A stretch of 57,961 bases of DNA from an uncultured Geobacteraceae bacterium (GTDB taxonomy: Bacteria; Desulfobacterota; Desulfuromonadia; Geobacterales; Pseudopelobacteraceae). The stretch covers positions 1 through 57,961 of the forward strand of contig CAJAFV010000020.1 in the NCBI GenBank assembly GCA_903939115.1, given 5' to 3'. The notes below the pieces were generated by a model, which worked only from the letters and a program-made list of their open reading frames with translations, was not told where the DNA came from and did not search any database. Made by a program: the position numbers and the translations under genes. Each line of letters begins with the position of its first letter. Within the stretch, counting starts at the first letter, position 1. Positions 35,531 to 44,533 of this stretch are shown in pieces.

Positions 35531-35804
35531 ATAATAAAAACCACCCGGGCGGCATGGCCGTATTGAGGAGCACCGCAGTGTCGGTTCGAAGTCGATCATA
35601 ACAGGACAGTCGAACGAACTATCTGACGATATAACCGGCCACATCATAACACTTGTTGCTATTAATAGCGACAGGTGGAGATAATTTATGTGCGCACGTT
35701 GAAAAGTTTTGGTATGGTTACCATATGTAAAATGAAAAAAAACAAACTTGTAGAGCAGTGAACACGCTTGCAACTAACTGCAGGACAACAGAAAGGAGTT
35801 AACT
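35531..35804. other. Intergenic region upstream of the DJ-1/PfpI gene
   Basis: The divergent promoters of the SRAP and DJ-1 genes should lie here. A perfect palindrome TATGGT-T-ACCATA (35713-35725) about 80 nt before the DJ-1 start is a possible operator. The minus-strand frame at 35483-35773 crosses the leader repeat and looks spurious. Confidence 0.4.
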
Positions 35805-36386
35805 ATGAGTGCGAAGAAAATTTTGATGCTTGTTGGCGACTACGTTGAAGACTATGAAGTAATGGTGCCTTTTCAGGCGCTCCTTATGGTGGGTCACACT
35901 GTCCACGCCGTCTGTCCCGAAAAGAAGGCTGGCGAACAGGTTCGAACGGCAATACACGATTTTGAGGGAGACCAGACATATAGCGAGAAGCGTGGCCACA
36001 ACTTTACCCTGAACGCCACTTTTTCAGAGATCAAGGCTGAAGAATACGATGCGCTGGTTATTCCAGGAGGACGGGCACCGGAATACCTTCGTCTGAACGA
36101 GACCGTGATAAAGATCGTGCAGTATTTTTCTCAAACAGATAAACCAATTGCATCCATCTGCCACGGTGCCCAGTTGCTTGCCGCTGCCGGAATCGTTCGC
36201 GGTAAAAGCTGCTCCGCCTATCCAGCGGTTGGTCCCGATGTAGCACTTGCCGGCGGAACATATGTTTCAATTCCAATGGATCAAGCCCATGTGGATGGCA
36301 CCTTGGTAACCGCCCCGGCATGGCCGGCCCATCCTGACTGGCTGGCGAAATTTCTGCAGGTATTAGGGACAAAGATTGAACCATAA
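35805..36386 (+). CDS. DJ-1/PfpI family protein
   Basis: A 193-residue protein of the class I glutamine amidotransferase-like fold. The nucleophile elbow is SICHGAQLL (Cys about residue 111), with an acidic residue in [14 protein letters not shown] near the start and the [13 protein letters not shown] motif. Relatives act as deglycases, chaperones or proteases; the function here is open. A strong ribosome site (aaaggagtt) precedes the ATG. The DUF3750 lipoprotein gene starts 36 nt downstream on the same strand. Confidence 0.9.
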   Translation: MSAKKILMLVGDYVEDYEVMVPFQALLMVGHTVHAVCPEKKAGEQVRTAIHDFEGDQTYSEKRGHNFTLNATFSEIKAEEYDALVIPGGRAPEYLRLNETVIKIVQYFSQTDKPIASICHGAQLLAAAGIVRGKSCSAYPAVGPDVALAGGTYVSIPMDQAHVDGTLVTAPAWPAHPDWLAKFLQVLGTKIEP

Positions 36387-36422
36387 CGGCAAGTTGATGA
36401 AGATGCGGCTGAAGGAGTAGTC

Positions 36423-36980
36423 TTGAAAAAATTTCTAACTATGCGCAGATTTCTGCTGCTCGTCCTCATGCTTCTGATGCCCACCGGTTGCGCCACAAAA
36501 GACTACCGCACCGCAAGTCGGGAATCCGCCGGAATCGCCCCGAACCCTGCAACAAACCGGGAGGCAGTACTTCAGATATACGGTGCTCCTACCTGGGGGT
36601 GGCGTGGCTGGTTCGCCATTCATACCTGGGTTGCCACAAAACCCCTAAATGCTGATTCTTACACGGTCTACGAAGTCATCGGCTGGCGGCAGAGACGAGG
36701 ATTGCCGGCCATACGCATCGAAAAGGATCTTCCTGACCGCTACTGGTTTGGTGAGCGCCCTCGACTCCTCAAAGACTTTCGAGGCGAACCTGCGGCCAAA
36801 CTGATTGAAGCGGTAGATCACGCTGCAAAAATCTACCCTTGGCCCGACACCTACAAGGCTTTTCCCGGACCGAACAGTAACACCTTCACCGCCTGGATTG
36901 CCAAACAGGTGCCGGAGCTTGGACTGGACCTTCCATTTTCAGCCATTGGCAGTGGATATACAGAAACAAAAGTCCAATGA
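36423..36980 (+). CDS. DUF3750 family lipoprotein
   Basis: A 185-residue protein with a lipoprotein signal peptide (LLLVLMLLMPTGC lipobox). The body fits DUF3750: WFAIHTWVATK, YTVYEVIGW, LPDRYWFGERP, YPWPDTYKAFPGPNSNTF and DLPFSAIGSGY. The PGPNSNTF motif suggests a papain-like or lipid-related fold, but the function is unknown to me. The TTG start has aaggag 6 nt upstream; in-frame ATG 36441 would shorten the signal peptide. Confidence 0.82.
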   Translation: MKKFLTMRRFLLLVLMLLMPTGCATKDYRTASRESAGIAPNPATNREAVLQIYGAPTWGWRGWFAIHTWVATKPLNADSYTVYEVIGWRQRRGLPAIRIEKDLPDRYWFGERPRLLKDFRGEPAAKLIEAVDHAAKIYPWPDTYKAFPGPNSNTFTAWIAKQVPELGLDLPFSAIGSGYTETKVQ

Positions 36981-37067
36981 AACGTGCGATGATTCGGACT
37001 GATGAGTTGGAGGGCCGACAAAAAGCCATCACAAACAAACATTCAGCCCCAGTGCGCCGGAGGTGAA

Positions 37068-38027
37068 ATGACAACGAAAACGAGAGTATCATTTCAGGAA
37101 CTATTATCCGCGTCGCCTGTGATCCTTGGTGAGGGTGCTGTCATAGAACGATTACGGCGCTCCGCAGGCGTTCGCCTTGACGAACATGTCGTCAATTCGG
37201 CATTAATCTATCAGGATATGGGACGGTCTGCCTTGGAGGCTATCTGCCGCCAATACCTGGACATCGGCCAGCGCTACAACATACCACTGTTGCTCTCTAC
37301 TCCCACATGGCGAGCAGGAAAGGAGCGTATTGCGGCAGCGGGGCTGGCGGGGCGAGACCTTAACGGTGACAACTTCCGGTTTCTGGCCGACCTGCGCGAT
37401 ACATACGGTGACTATGCCCACAAAGTTGCCATCTGCGGGTTGATGAGCTGCCGTGGCGATGCCTACAAACCGGAAGAGGCCATGACCGAGCGTGATGCTG
37501 CGGCCTTCCATCTGTGGCAGGCGGAGGCTCTTGCGACAGCCGGTGCAGACTTTCTGCTGGCGTCAACCCTGCCGGCCCTGAGCGAGGCGATCGGTCTGGC
37601 ACGGGCTCAGGCTGCAACCGGGCTGCCGTACCTGATCAGCTTTGTTGCCCTTCCTGAGGGGACATTACTAGATGGGACACCACTCAAAGATGCAATAACG
37701 GTAATTGATACTGCTGTGACACCCCGTCCCCTGGCCTATCTGATCAACTGCACCCACGCCTCGGTATTTCGCAAAGCGATGCTTCATGAAAGCAATTCAT
37801 CCCCACTGGTTAGAGAACGGGTCATTGGCTTATTGGCAAATACCGCCGCTCTCAGTCCGGAGGACCTGGATGCCAGCGCGGAACTGGTGGAAGAGGAACC
37901 GGAACTGTTCGGCAAAAGCGTGGCGGTACTTCACAGAGAGCTGGACATGAAGGTGCTTGGAGGCTGCTGTGGAACCGATAATCGCCATATCGAGAGTTTG
38001 GCGCGGTGCCTCTCAAACCACATATAG
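37068..38027 (+). CDS. Homocysteine S-methyltransferase family protein
   Basis: A 319-residue zinc-dependent TIM-barrel protein. The zinc ligands are Cys in LINCTHASVF and the Cys pair in LGGCCGTDNRHI. The N-terminal GEGAVIERLRR replaces the usual DGAMGTxL. No cobalamin or folate domain is attached, so it may use S-methylmethionine or another small methyl donor; this is inference. ATG 37068 is preceded by ggaggtgaa, far better than the upstream in-frame ATG at 37002. Confidence 0.88.
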   Translation: MTTKTRVSFQELLSASPVILGEGAVIERLRRSAGVRLDEHVVNSALIYQDMGRSALEAICRQYLDIGQRYNIPLLLSTPTWRAGKERIAAAGLAGRDLNGDNFRFLADLRDTYGDYAHKVAICGLMSCRGDAYKPEEAMTERDAAAFHLWQAEALATAGADFLLASTLPALSEAIGLARAQAATGLPYLISFVALPEGTLLDGTPLKDAITVIDTAVTPRPLAYLINCTHASVFRKAMLHESNSSPLVRERVIGLLANTAALSPEDLDASAELVEEEPELFGKSVAVLHRELDMKVLGGCCGTDNRHIESLARCLSNHI

Positions 38028-38043
38028 ATTGACAGCCAATATG

Positions 38044-38191
38044 TTATGAGGTGGGGTATTGAGGAAAATTTCTCTATAGATCTCTTTTGTTCAAGGTCAA
38101 AGACGATCTGACTCACCGATTTGGTAATCCTCAGCAAGGAATTATGAAGAAAACGCTGGAAATTCTTGAAAAAGATGCGCTCAAAATGTAG
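38044..38191 (+). pseudogene. Possible gene remnant with an internal frameshift
   Basis: Two short reading frames join plausibly. From 38044 the frame reads MRWGIEENFSIDLF; from 38090, one frame over, it reads FKVKDDLTHRFGNPQQGIMK and onward to EKDALKM and a TAG at 38191. Together they look like the end of a degraded protein of unknown family. This may be chance. Confidence 0.3.
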
Positions 38192-38223
38192 TGTGGCGTT
38201 ATCTTGATTACCCAGGGGGGATA

Positions 38224-38511
38224 ATGACCAAAGCAGACATCTTTGAAAAGGTACAGGAGTGTCTCGGTTTCACCAGAAAAGAATCCGCTGAGATGGTTGA
38301 AGCCGTTTTTGCTCTCATGAAAAACACTCTTGAATCCGGCGAAGATCTTAAAATATCCGGCTTCGGCAGCTTCACAGTCAAAAAGAAAGCTGACCGACGC
38401 GGTCGTAACCCGCAGACCGGTGAATCGATTACCATCGAAGCCCGGCGAATATTGACGTTCAAGCCGAGTGGCGTTTTAAAGGCTCAGATCAACAAAGAGC
38501 TTTCGCCTTGA
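38224..38511 (+). CDS. Integration host factor alpha-like / HU family DNA-binding protein
   Basis: A 95-residue DNA-bending protein. HU/IHF features are [20 protein letters not shown], the SGFGSFTVK strand, the beta-arm tip GRNPQTGE and the C-terminal [21 protein letters not shown] after the arm favours the IHF-alpha branch over HU. The start has gggggga just upstream; the in-frame GTG at 38191 is not needed. The next gene's TTG start overlaps this stop by 4 nt. Confidence 0.9.
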   Translation: MTKADIFEKVQECLGFTRKESAEMVEAVFALMKNTLESGEDLKISGFGSFTVKKKADRRGRNPQTGESITIEARRILTFKPSGVLKAQINKELSP

Positions 38512-38972
38512 AAATATGGATTGATGCCGATGCCTGTCCACGCGTAATCAAAGAGATCATTTTTCGTGCCTCCGAAAGACTGAACCTGCCTGTTCTTCTT
38601 GTGGCAAACAAAAGCCTGAGCAAGCACAACTCCGATCTGATTGAATCAATTATTGTCGCTGACGGTTTTGATGTTGCCGACGACTATATTGCCGAACACG
38701 CCGCCCCGGAAGACCTGGTGATCACCGCCGACATCCCGCTGGCTGCCAGAATTGTTGCCAACGGCGCTGTTGCTCTGGACCCTCGCGGTGAACGGTATAC
38801 CGAGGAGAATGTTGGCGAACGCCTTTCGATGCGTGACCTGATGATGGAACTTCGCTCGGAGGGATTTGCCCAAGGCGGTCCCGGTCAGTTCAGCCTCACT
38901 GACCGCCAACGCTTCGCGTCGTCACTCGACAGTTTGCTTACACAGATGCTGCGTGGAAAGAGGTCGGTATAG
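38508..38972 (+). CDS. YaiI/YqxD family protein (UPF0178, DUF188)
   Basis: A 154-residue cytoplasmic protein of a widespread family related to PIN-like nucleases. Characteristic segments are [60 protein letters not shown] and the late [14 protein letters not shown]. The conserved aspartates (DADACP, DxADD, TADIPLA) could bind metal. Its role is unsettled. The TTG start overlaps the IHF-like stop, and the exonuclease gene starts 2 nt after its own stop, so the three form one operon. Confidence 0.9.
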   Translation: MKIWIDADACPRVIKEIIFRASERLNLPVLLVANKSLSKHNSDLIESIIVADGFDVADDYIAEHAAPEDLVITADIPLAARIVANGAVALDPRGERYTEENVGERLSMRDLMMELRSEGFAQGGPGQFSLTDRQRFASSLDSLLTQMLRGKRSV

Positions 38973-38974
38973 CT

Positions 38975-39940
38975 ATGTCCCAACCAAAATCGATGAAAAT
39001 ATCCAAAGACAGGGACCTTCAGAAAGGTCCTATAAACTCCCTGGAAGCTGAAATTGCTATAACCGCGCTTCATGCAACCGGTGAATTTTCGGTACTGCGC
39101 AAGTTGAATCTCGAAAAGGAGACCAGCTTTACCAACAGATCGGTACAAGGATCAAAAATCGGTATTTGTCTTGATACCGAAACTACCGGCTTGAATCATA
39201 CTGAAGACAAGATCATTGAGTTGGGAGTAGTTGCCTTTGAATTTGACCCGATGACAGCCGAGATCATACGGGTTACTGATCGCTACAATGGTTTTGAAGA
39301 TCCGGGACGTCCGCTCCCGAAGGAGATCATTGAGATTACCGGGATCACTGATGAAATGGTATACGGGCAATCTTTTGACGATGAGCAGGTAAACCGGTTA
39401 GCAGGTCAGGCAACGATGGTGATTGCCCACAATGCCGGTTTTGACCGTAAATTTGTCGAGGCTCGTTTTCCGGCTTTTTCATCGCTTCCGTGGGCTTGTT
39501 CTGTTAATCAGATTGATTGGCAGGCAGAGCGAATCTCCACTCGGGTTCTGGAATATCTGCTCTTTAAATTTGGCCTGTTCATAAATGCACACCGCGCTCT
39601 GGATGATGCTGAAGGGGTGCTGGGAATTCTTCTTGGGCAACTGCCGGTAAGTAAATTTCCGGCATTCAAAGCGTTGCTGAACACCTATAACGAAGCGACC
39701 TCAAAGATCAGTGCTGTCGGCGCACCGTTTGACAAAAAGGATATACTGAAACAACGTGGATATCGCTGGAGTGATGGCTCGCAAGGTGGGAGTAAAGCGT
39801 GGTGGACCAACGTTTCCACTGTTCTGGAAAATGATGAACTTGCCTGGCTTGCCGGTGATGTTTACTCTAATGGCTCCACAGACAGAGTTGAGATTAATCG
39901 GATTAACGCAATTGATCGCTTCTCCATAAGGGAACGATAG
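38975..39940 (+). CDS. DnaQ-like 3'-5' exonuclease (DEDDh)
   Basis: A 321-residue nuclease. All acidic motifs are visible: ExoI ICLDTETTGLN (Asp, Glu), ExoII VIAHNAGFDRKF (Asp), ExoIII HRALDDAEGV (His, Asp), plus EITGITDEMV. An N-terminal extension of about 60 residues precedes ExoI (INSLEAEIAITALHATGEF). The C-terminal part (DILKQRGYRWSDGSQGGSKA, then WW) resembles a domain seen in some stand-alone exonucleases. Its distance from replication genes suggests repair rather than proofreading; this is inference. Confidence 0.88.
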   Translation: MSQPKSMKISKDRDLQKGPINSLEAEIAITALHATGEFSVLRKLNLEKETSFTNRSVQGSKIGICLDTETTGLNHTEDKIIELGVVAFEFDPMTAEIIRVTDRYNGFEDPGRPLPKEIIEITGITDEMVYGQSFDDEQVNRLAGQATMVIAHNAGFDRKFVEARFPAFSSLPWACSVNQIDWQAERISTRVLEYLLFKFGLFINAHRALDDAEGVLGILLGQLPVSKFPAFKALLNTYNEATSKISAVGAPFDKKDILKQRGYRWSDGSQGGSKAWWTNVSTVLENDELAWLAGDVYSNGSTDRVEINRINAIDRFSIRER

Positions 39941-39985
39941 CTAAATAGCTGTCAAAATCAAACACTACTGTCTACGGAGGGATTT

Positions 39986-40252
39986 ATGACAAAAGCAGAA
40001 TTTATAGCATCAGTAGCTCAGAAAACCGGCTTTACCAAAACCGTTGCAGCAGAAGCATTGGACGCAGTATTGAGTTCGCTTGTGGAAGTAATGGCTGAGG
40101 ATGATAAAGTTACTTTTCCAGGGTTTGGAACTTTTAGCCAGTCAAAACGTGCTGCTAGAACCGGTCGCAACCCACAGACAGGAGCAGAGCTGAAGATTGC
40201 TGCATCCAAAGGTGGCAAGTTTACAGCAGGAAAGAACCTCAAGAACCTATGA
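39986..40252 (+). CDS. HU family DNA-binding protein
   Basis: An 88-residue nucleoid protein with [42 protein letters not shown] and a lysine-rich end (FTAGKNLKNL). PGFGTF places it with HU-beta-like proteins rather than IHF. A cggaggg site precedes the ATG. A small membrane-protein gene overlaps its stop (ATGA). It is the second HU/IHF member within 1.8 kb. Confidence 0.9.
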   Translation: MTKAEFIASVAQKTGFTKTVAAEALDAVLSSLVEVMAEDDKVTFPGFGTFSQSKRAARTGRNPQTGAELKIAASKGGKFTAGKNLKNL

Positions 40253-40413
40253 ATAAACTTTGGGTAACACTTCTTCTGGTATTTTCCATCGGCTTGGTTG
40301 TCTTTTCAACCTGGCAGCTTTACGCAGGAAATCTGGCCGCTTCCTTTTCAACGCTTCCATTTTTACTGATAACCTATCTGTTTGTTTTAAAATTGCGCCG
40401 GCCAACGGAATAA
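40249..40413 (+). CDS. Small two-TM membrane protein
   Basis: A 54-residue frame whose ATG overlaps the HU stop in an ATGA. It has two hydrophobic helices, LWVTLLLVFSIGLVVFSTW and FSTLPFLLITYLFVLKL, with a short basic end (RRPTE). Such a clean hairpin topology and start/stop overlap argue that it is real, and translational coupling to HU is likely. No family was recognised. Confidence 0.6.
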   Translation: MNKLWVTLLLVFSIGLVVFSTWQLYAGNLAASFSTLPFLLITYLFVLKLRRPTE

Positions 40414-40533
40414 TTCCCGCAGTACTGCTGATGGCTGGCATGGTTAAAGGTGTTGTATCAGTAATGAAAAACGAGAAAGTGGAAGCACCGGCCAAAAACC
40501 AGCAAAGGGCGAATAGATGGAGATTGAGGCAAT

Positions 40534-40570
40534 GTGAAGGGCCTCCTGATGAGGGTGGCCCTTCTGCGTA
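40534..40570 (+). terminator. Probable terminator after the HU operon
   Basis: Perfect arms gaagggcc (40536-40543) and ggcccttc (40557-40564) enclose a 13-nt loop. Only a mixed T-rich stretch (attttattttt) follows about 12 nt later. Confidence 0.5.
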
Positions 40571-40607
40571 AGTATTCATTTTATTTTTGGAATAATCCTT
40601 AATCAGA

Positions 40608-40991
40608 TCATCCCCCTCGGAAATTTTCAACTAATTGCCTTAAATGTCTCTCTCGTTCTACCTTTTCTATATCGATTTCTGAGGATAGAATTTCCAGCAA
40701 GCTATCAAGGCGGGTTTCAGTTACCTCATCATACGCTGTAAACTTTAGCCCTAACATATTAAAGTTAATATTTACGAGTTCGGCACTTATTTGGAGCGGA
40801 AATTCTTCACCATCAAGATAAATCGTCACATCATATTCGGAACCCTTCGGCACATGAGTTCCAGGTACCAGACGAACCAAAGCTCCGCTCTTGGATATGT
40901 TTTCCAGTCGTCCATGAAGGATGACGTTGTTTTGACTTAAAACAGTTCTTGAAGAAAGTTTTACTCTGGGAAATTTCCTTTTTTCTATCAT
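40608..40991 (-). CDS. PilZ-domain protein
   Basis: A 127-residue protein with the PilZ cyclic di-GMP site: RKFPR near the N-terminus and LENISKSGALV about 25 residues later. The barrel continues through VTIYLDGEEFPLQISAELV and MLGLKFTAYDE. A C-terminal helix of about 35 charged residues (EIDIEKVERERHLRQLVENF) follows the domain and could contact a partner. Start ATG 40991 has a weak upstream site. Confidence 0.88.
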   Translation of the reverse strand: MIEKRKFPRVKLSSRTVLSQNNVILHGRLENISKSGALVRLVPGTHVPKGSEYDVTIYLDGEEFPLQISAELVNINFNMLGLKFTAYDEVTETRLDSLLEILSSEIDIEKVERERHLRQLVENFRGG

Positions 40992-41310
40992 ATTAAATCA
41001 TCATCCTCATTAATAGTGTCATTGTTCCTTCACTGCTCATTCAAGATGGCGCCATACTACATTCTGCATGAATTTTTTTCCAGTATTTCCAGTGCATTTT
41101 AAGAATCCCATTCGGCAATTTGCTTATTCGGACGGTAATACGACTCACTTTCATCGTAATTCGCGTGGTATAAATGCTGGCAGCTTTGAAAGACCATCTG
41201 GTTGGTAGGAGGAGTGAGCTTTTCCATATTGAATACCGGGCTGTAAAAGGAGTATAAAAGTCCTGTTAAAGCACAATAACTGGGCAGGTTAAAATGAAAG
41301 GAGAATAATT
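40992..41310. other. Intergenic region without a supported gene
   Basis: The region lies between the divergent PilZ and dienelactone hydrolase genes and should hold both promoters. No coding frame, repeat or riboswitch-like fold stood out. Confidence 0.4.
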
Positions 41311-42108
41311 ATGATGATACGTATGTGGTTTGCAGTTTGTTTAGTAATAATATTGTGTGTAGCTTCAACCGCATCTGCAAAAGTAACCGGTCGGGAAGTT
41401 GAATACAAAACTGGTGATACGGTACTGAAAGGATATCTGACACAAGATAGTGCCGTGAAGGGGAAGCGTCCCGCTGTATTAGTAGTGCATGAATGGTGGG
41501 GGCATACCGAATATGCTCGTAAACGTGCCAGAATGCTGGCTGAACAGGGGTATGTTGCGCTTGCGGTAGATATGTATGGAGACGGTAAAACCGCCCAGCA
41601 TCCCGATGATGCAGGCAAGTTTGCCGGTGAGGTGATGAAGAACATGGCTGTTGGCGAGGCTCGTTTCAATGCCGCTCTTGATTTCATCAAACAGCAGCCT
41701 ACAGTTGATCCGGAACGAATTGCTGCCATCGGGTACTGCTTCGGTGGCGGGATCGTGCTGCATATGGCGCTTAGCGGTGCCGACCTGAAGGGTGTGGCAA
41801 GTTTTCATGGTATCCTTGCGATGAATTCTCCCGCTACAGATGGTGTGAAGGCCAAAGTGCTGGTCTTTAATGGTGAAGCGGACAAGATGATTCCACCTGA
41901 ACAGGTTGCTGCTTTCAAGGAAAAGATGGCCAAGGCGGGGGTCTCGTTCCGTTACGTCGGGTATCCGGGGGTGATGCACAGCTTCACCAATCCCGATGCG
42001 GATGCGTTTGCCGTAAAGTTCAAACTGCCTATGGCCTATGACAAAAAGGCAGACAAAGATTCCTGGGCGCAAACAACAAAATTCTTTAAAGAGATTTTCT
42101 CAAAATAA
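41311..42108 (+). CDS. Exported dienelactone hydrolase family protein
   Basis: A 265-residue alpha/beta hydrolase with a signal peptide (MWFAVCLVIILCVASTASA|KVT). The catalytic Cys is in IGYCFGGGIVL, the Asp in NGEADKMIPPE and the His in GVMHSFTNPDA. VLVVHEWWGHTEYARKRARM is typical of the family. Natural substrates of exported members are unclear. A strong ribosome site (aaaggagaa) precedes the ATG. Confidence 0.92.
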   Translation: MMIRMWFAVCLVIILCVASTASAKVTGREVEYKTGDTVLKGYLTQDSAVKGKRPAVLVVHEWWGHTEYARKRARMLAEQGYVALAVDMYGDGKTAQHPDDAGKFAGEVMKNMAVGEARFNAALDFIKQQPTVDPERIAAIGYCFGGGIVLHMALSGADLKGVASFHGILAMNSPATDGVKAKVLVFNGEADKMIPPEQVAAFKEKMAKAGVSFRYVGYPGVMHSFTNPDADAFAVKFKLPMAYDKKADKDSWAQTTKFFKEIFSK

Positions 42109-42273
42109 GTATCTTCTGAAACAGAAAGTAGAAGCAGGTATGAAAAAGAAATAGGCGCACAGCCCTCACTCAATTAACGGTAGTCGCGATGCCTTGGTGC
42201 TTCATACGCACGATCAGAGTCATAATAGCGGGCATACCGATACAGCAATCCGGTAAAAATGAAAGAGGAACAC

Positions 42274-42651
42274 ATGGCAAAAGGGTATCAGGGCAACAAA
42301 GAACGCCTCGAGGAGATCAGTTCCTTCGGCAAGGCCGTCGGTAAGAGGGCAGGCTTTAAATGCGAGTGGTGCGAAAGTAAGGAAGACCTGCGGGTATGGG
42401 ATTATAAACCAGATGCGCCCCCTCGCATGGAAACTCTTGCACTCCTGTGCCAACAATGCAGGAGTTGGGCAGATGGCAGAAAAGCAACTCCAAATGAACT
42501 GCGCTCGATCCGCAACGCTCTGTGGAGCAATATTCCATCGGTAGCGGAAGGGGCGGCCAGAATCTTGGCACAGTGCAAAGACTCTTGGGTCAGAGAGGCG
42601 ATTGAAGAAAGTTTTATTGATGACGACATCAAGGCTGAAATATTGAAATAA
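42274..42651 (+). CDS. Small zinc-ribbon protein
   Basis: A 125-residue protein with two CxxC pairs, FKCEWCESKEDLRVW and LLCQQCRSW, spaced like an HNH-type or PhnA-type zinc site. No HNH histidines are obvious, which argues against an active nuclease. A helical C-terminal half follows (ATPNELRSIRNALWSNI). ATG 42274 has gagga just upstream; the in-frame ATG at 42259 overlaps that site. The DUF296 gene starts 13 nt downstream. Confidence 0.7.
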   Translation: MAKGYQGNKERLEEISSFGKAVGKRAGFKCEWCESKEDLRVWDYKPDAPPRMETLALLCQQCRSWADGRKATPNELRSIRNALWSNIPSVAEGAARILAQCKDSWVREAIEESFIDDDIKAEILK

Positions 42652-42664
42652 GAAGGATATCAAA

Positions 42665-43102
42665 ATGCAATATCAGATAGGAAAACCGGGCAGAATTGTG
42701 GTTGCGCGCTTTAGCGATGGTGATGACGTACTTGGCGGGATTGCCGGAATATGCCGCTCAGAAAATATTCGGGCAGCCTGTTTCAATGTAGTGGGTGGCA
42801 TGAAAGGTGGCCGTTATGTTGTCGGCCCGGAGACAGAAGAAATGCCGCCAATACCAGTTTGGCGGGAGCTTCAGGAAAGTCATGAGGCTGTTGGGTTCGG
42901 CACCGTGTTCTGGGACAGGGAACAACCGAAAGTACATTTTCATGGAGCCTACGGCAAGCGGGACTCCGTAAAAGCTGGATGTCTGCGCGAAGGAAGCGAG
43001 GTTTTCCTTGTTCTTGAGGTGGTAATAACCGAGATTCTGGATGTGGATATCATTCGGGAGCTGGATCCCGCTTCAAATATGGTGCTGATGAAAATGCTAT
43101 GA
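42665..43102 (+). CDS. PPC/DUF296 domain protein
   Basis: A 145-residue single-domain protein of the PPC (plant and prokaryote conserved, DUF296) family. Matches are GRIVVARFSDGDDVLGGIAG, ENIRAACFNVVGGMKGGRYV, GFGTVFWDREQPKVHFHGAY and EVFLVLEVVITEI. HFHGAYG is the usual HxH-type core, which may bind metal. The bacterial role is unknown. It has an aaggat site and is probably co-transcribed with the zinc-ribbon gene. Confidence 0.88.
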   Translation: MQYQIGKPGRIVVARFSDGDDVLGGIAGICRSENIRAACFNVVGGMKGGRYVVGPETEEMPPIPVWRELQESHEAVGFGTVFWDREQPKVHFHGAYGKRDSVKAGCLREGSEVFLVLEVVITEILDVDIIRELDPASNMVLMKML

Positions 43103-43326
43103 CATGCTGCATAGAACAGGGAAGAACCCCTGATGCAAATTGATGCACGTAACAAGACAGAACGAAGCCTGCCGGCACGTTGGCGGTCATGAAATGATCA
43201 GTCTTTTTGCAGTGATCATGATGAGAACTATGATATTTAACCTCGTACAGGGATGCATCTACTGGCGCGGCATGTTCTCTCTCCTGAAAGATTTGAAGGC
43301 GAACACGGTGTAAAAGGGGAGGGTAG
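43103..43326. other. Intergenic stretch with one inverted repeat
   Basis: ATGATCA (43194-43200) and TGATCAT (43213-43219) form perfect 7-bp arms around a T-rich 12-nt loop. It may be an operator or a weak terminator after the DUF296 gene. Confidence 0.35.
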
Positions 43327-43666
43327 ATGAACGGCATAAACGGCGTAATGATGCAGTATTTCCACTGGTATTCACCAGCGGATGGCTCTTTGTGGGAAAC
43401 GGTCGCCACAAAATCCAAAGAACTCGCGGAAGCCGGCATTACTGCGCTCTGGCTTCCACCTGCCTACAAAGGAATCGGAGGGGGCGGAAGTCGGTTATGC
43501 TGTGTATGATCTCTACGACCTCGGCGAGTTTGACCAGAAGGGCTCAATACGAACAAAATACGGAACACGTCAGCAGTACCTTGCTGCGATTGCCGAGCTC
43601 AAAGCTGCCGGCCTGCGGGTGTATGCCGACGGGGTATTGAACCACCGCATGGGAGCAGACAGTTGA
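43327..43666 (+). pseudogene. Alpha-amylase remnant (frameshifted and truncated)
   Basis: The start matches cytoplasmic GH13 alpha-amylases: NGVMMQYFHWYSPADGSLWE and AGITALWLPPAYKGI. In the G-rich run at about 43476-43487 the frame shifts by one base, and homology continues in the next frame: EVGYAVYDLYDLGEFDQKGS, RTKYGTRQQYLAAI and VYADGVLNHRMGADS. It then stops at TGA 43666. Only about 113 of some 480-500 residues remain, so catalytic Asp/Glu residues are lost. The ribosome site aggggagg is still intact. Confidence 0.85.
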
Positions 43667-43827
43667 GTGAATTTGTCCATTTCGGCAAATGATCGTCGAG
43701 CAATCTTCAAAAGAAAATTTGTATGCATAGTTGAGCGCACGCTGAAGAATTACTTTGATTACAGGAATATTTATAACACACAGGGGTGCTATCATGTCTC
43801 TCCTCAATTCTGATAAGAGTCCATTAT

Positions 43828-44532
43828 ATGATTGAATTGAAAAATGTTACCAAACGATACGATCCCCTTACTGCTGTTGACAATGTCTCCTTCTCAGTCA
43901 AGACAGGTGAATGTTTTGCTCTGCTTGGGCCTAATGGCGCCGGGAAGACGACAATTGTTAAGATGCTGCTCGACTTTACACGACCGTCATCGGGAAGCTT
44001 GTCAATAAACGGTATCCCAAGTACAGATGCAGAATGCCGGCAATCAATCGGTTATCTTGCCGAAAACCATCATATGCCACCAGCTCTTTCAGGGTGGCAA
44101 TACCTCCTGCGCTGTGCCGAGTTGTTGGGTATAAGCCGCTCTGAGGCTGCAGATCAATGCAGGCGCATTGTTGAGCTCATCGGAATGCACGGCCGGGAGA
44201 ATACAAAAGTAGGCACGTATTCAAAGGGCATGGTTCAACGGTTCGGATTAGGAGCAGCACTCATGGGAGATCCAAAGCTGTTAATCCTGGATGAGCCGAC
44301 CTCTGGCTTGGATCCAATCGGTATCAGGGAAATACGCCAGCTCTTAGAGTCGCTTAAAGATCAAGGCATGACCATTTTCCTGAATTCACACCTGCTGTCA
44401 GAAGTTGAAAAAATCTGCGATACCGCAGCTATAATCAACCGTGGCAAGCTTTTGGTAAAGGACACCATTTCCTCCATTGTTAAAGACGGAGAGACGCTGG
44501 AAGATCTGTTTGTAAGAGTGGTGAAAGGTTGA
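43828..44532 (+). CDS. ABC transporter ATP-binding protein (ABC-2 type exporter)
   Basis: A 234-residue ATPase with Walker A LGPNGAGKTT, the signature YSKGMVQR (SKGM in place of SGGQ), Walker B LLILDEPTSGLDP and the H-loop LNSHLLSEVE. This fits the CcmA/NatA-like group that pairs with ABC-2 permeases. ATG 43828 starts the conserved MIELKNVTKRY; the longer frame from 43786 is not needed. The permease gene follows after 1 nt. The cargo is unknown. Confidence 0.93.
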   Translation: MIELKNVTKRYDPLTAVDNVSFSVKTGECFALLGPNGAGKTTIVKMLLDFTRPSSGSLSINGIPSTDAECRQSIGYLAENHHMPPALSGWQYLLRCAELLGISRSEAADQCRRIVELIGMHGRENTKVGTYSKGMVQRFGLGAALMGDPKLLILDEPTSGLDPIGIREIRQLLESLKDQGMTIFLNSHLLSEVEKICDTAAIINRGKLLVKDTISSIVKDGETLEDLFVRVVKG

Positions 44533-44533
44533 C

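Noticed and set aside
35483..35773. Minus-strand frame of 96 codons
   Set aside because: It runs through the duplicated leader and promoter region of the SRAP gene and has no protein features.
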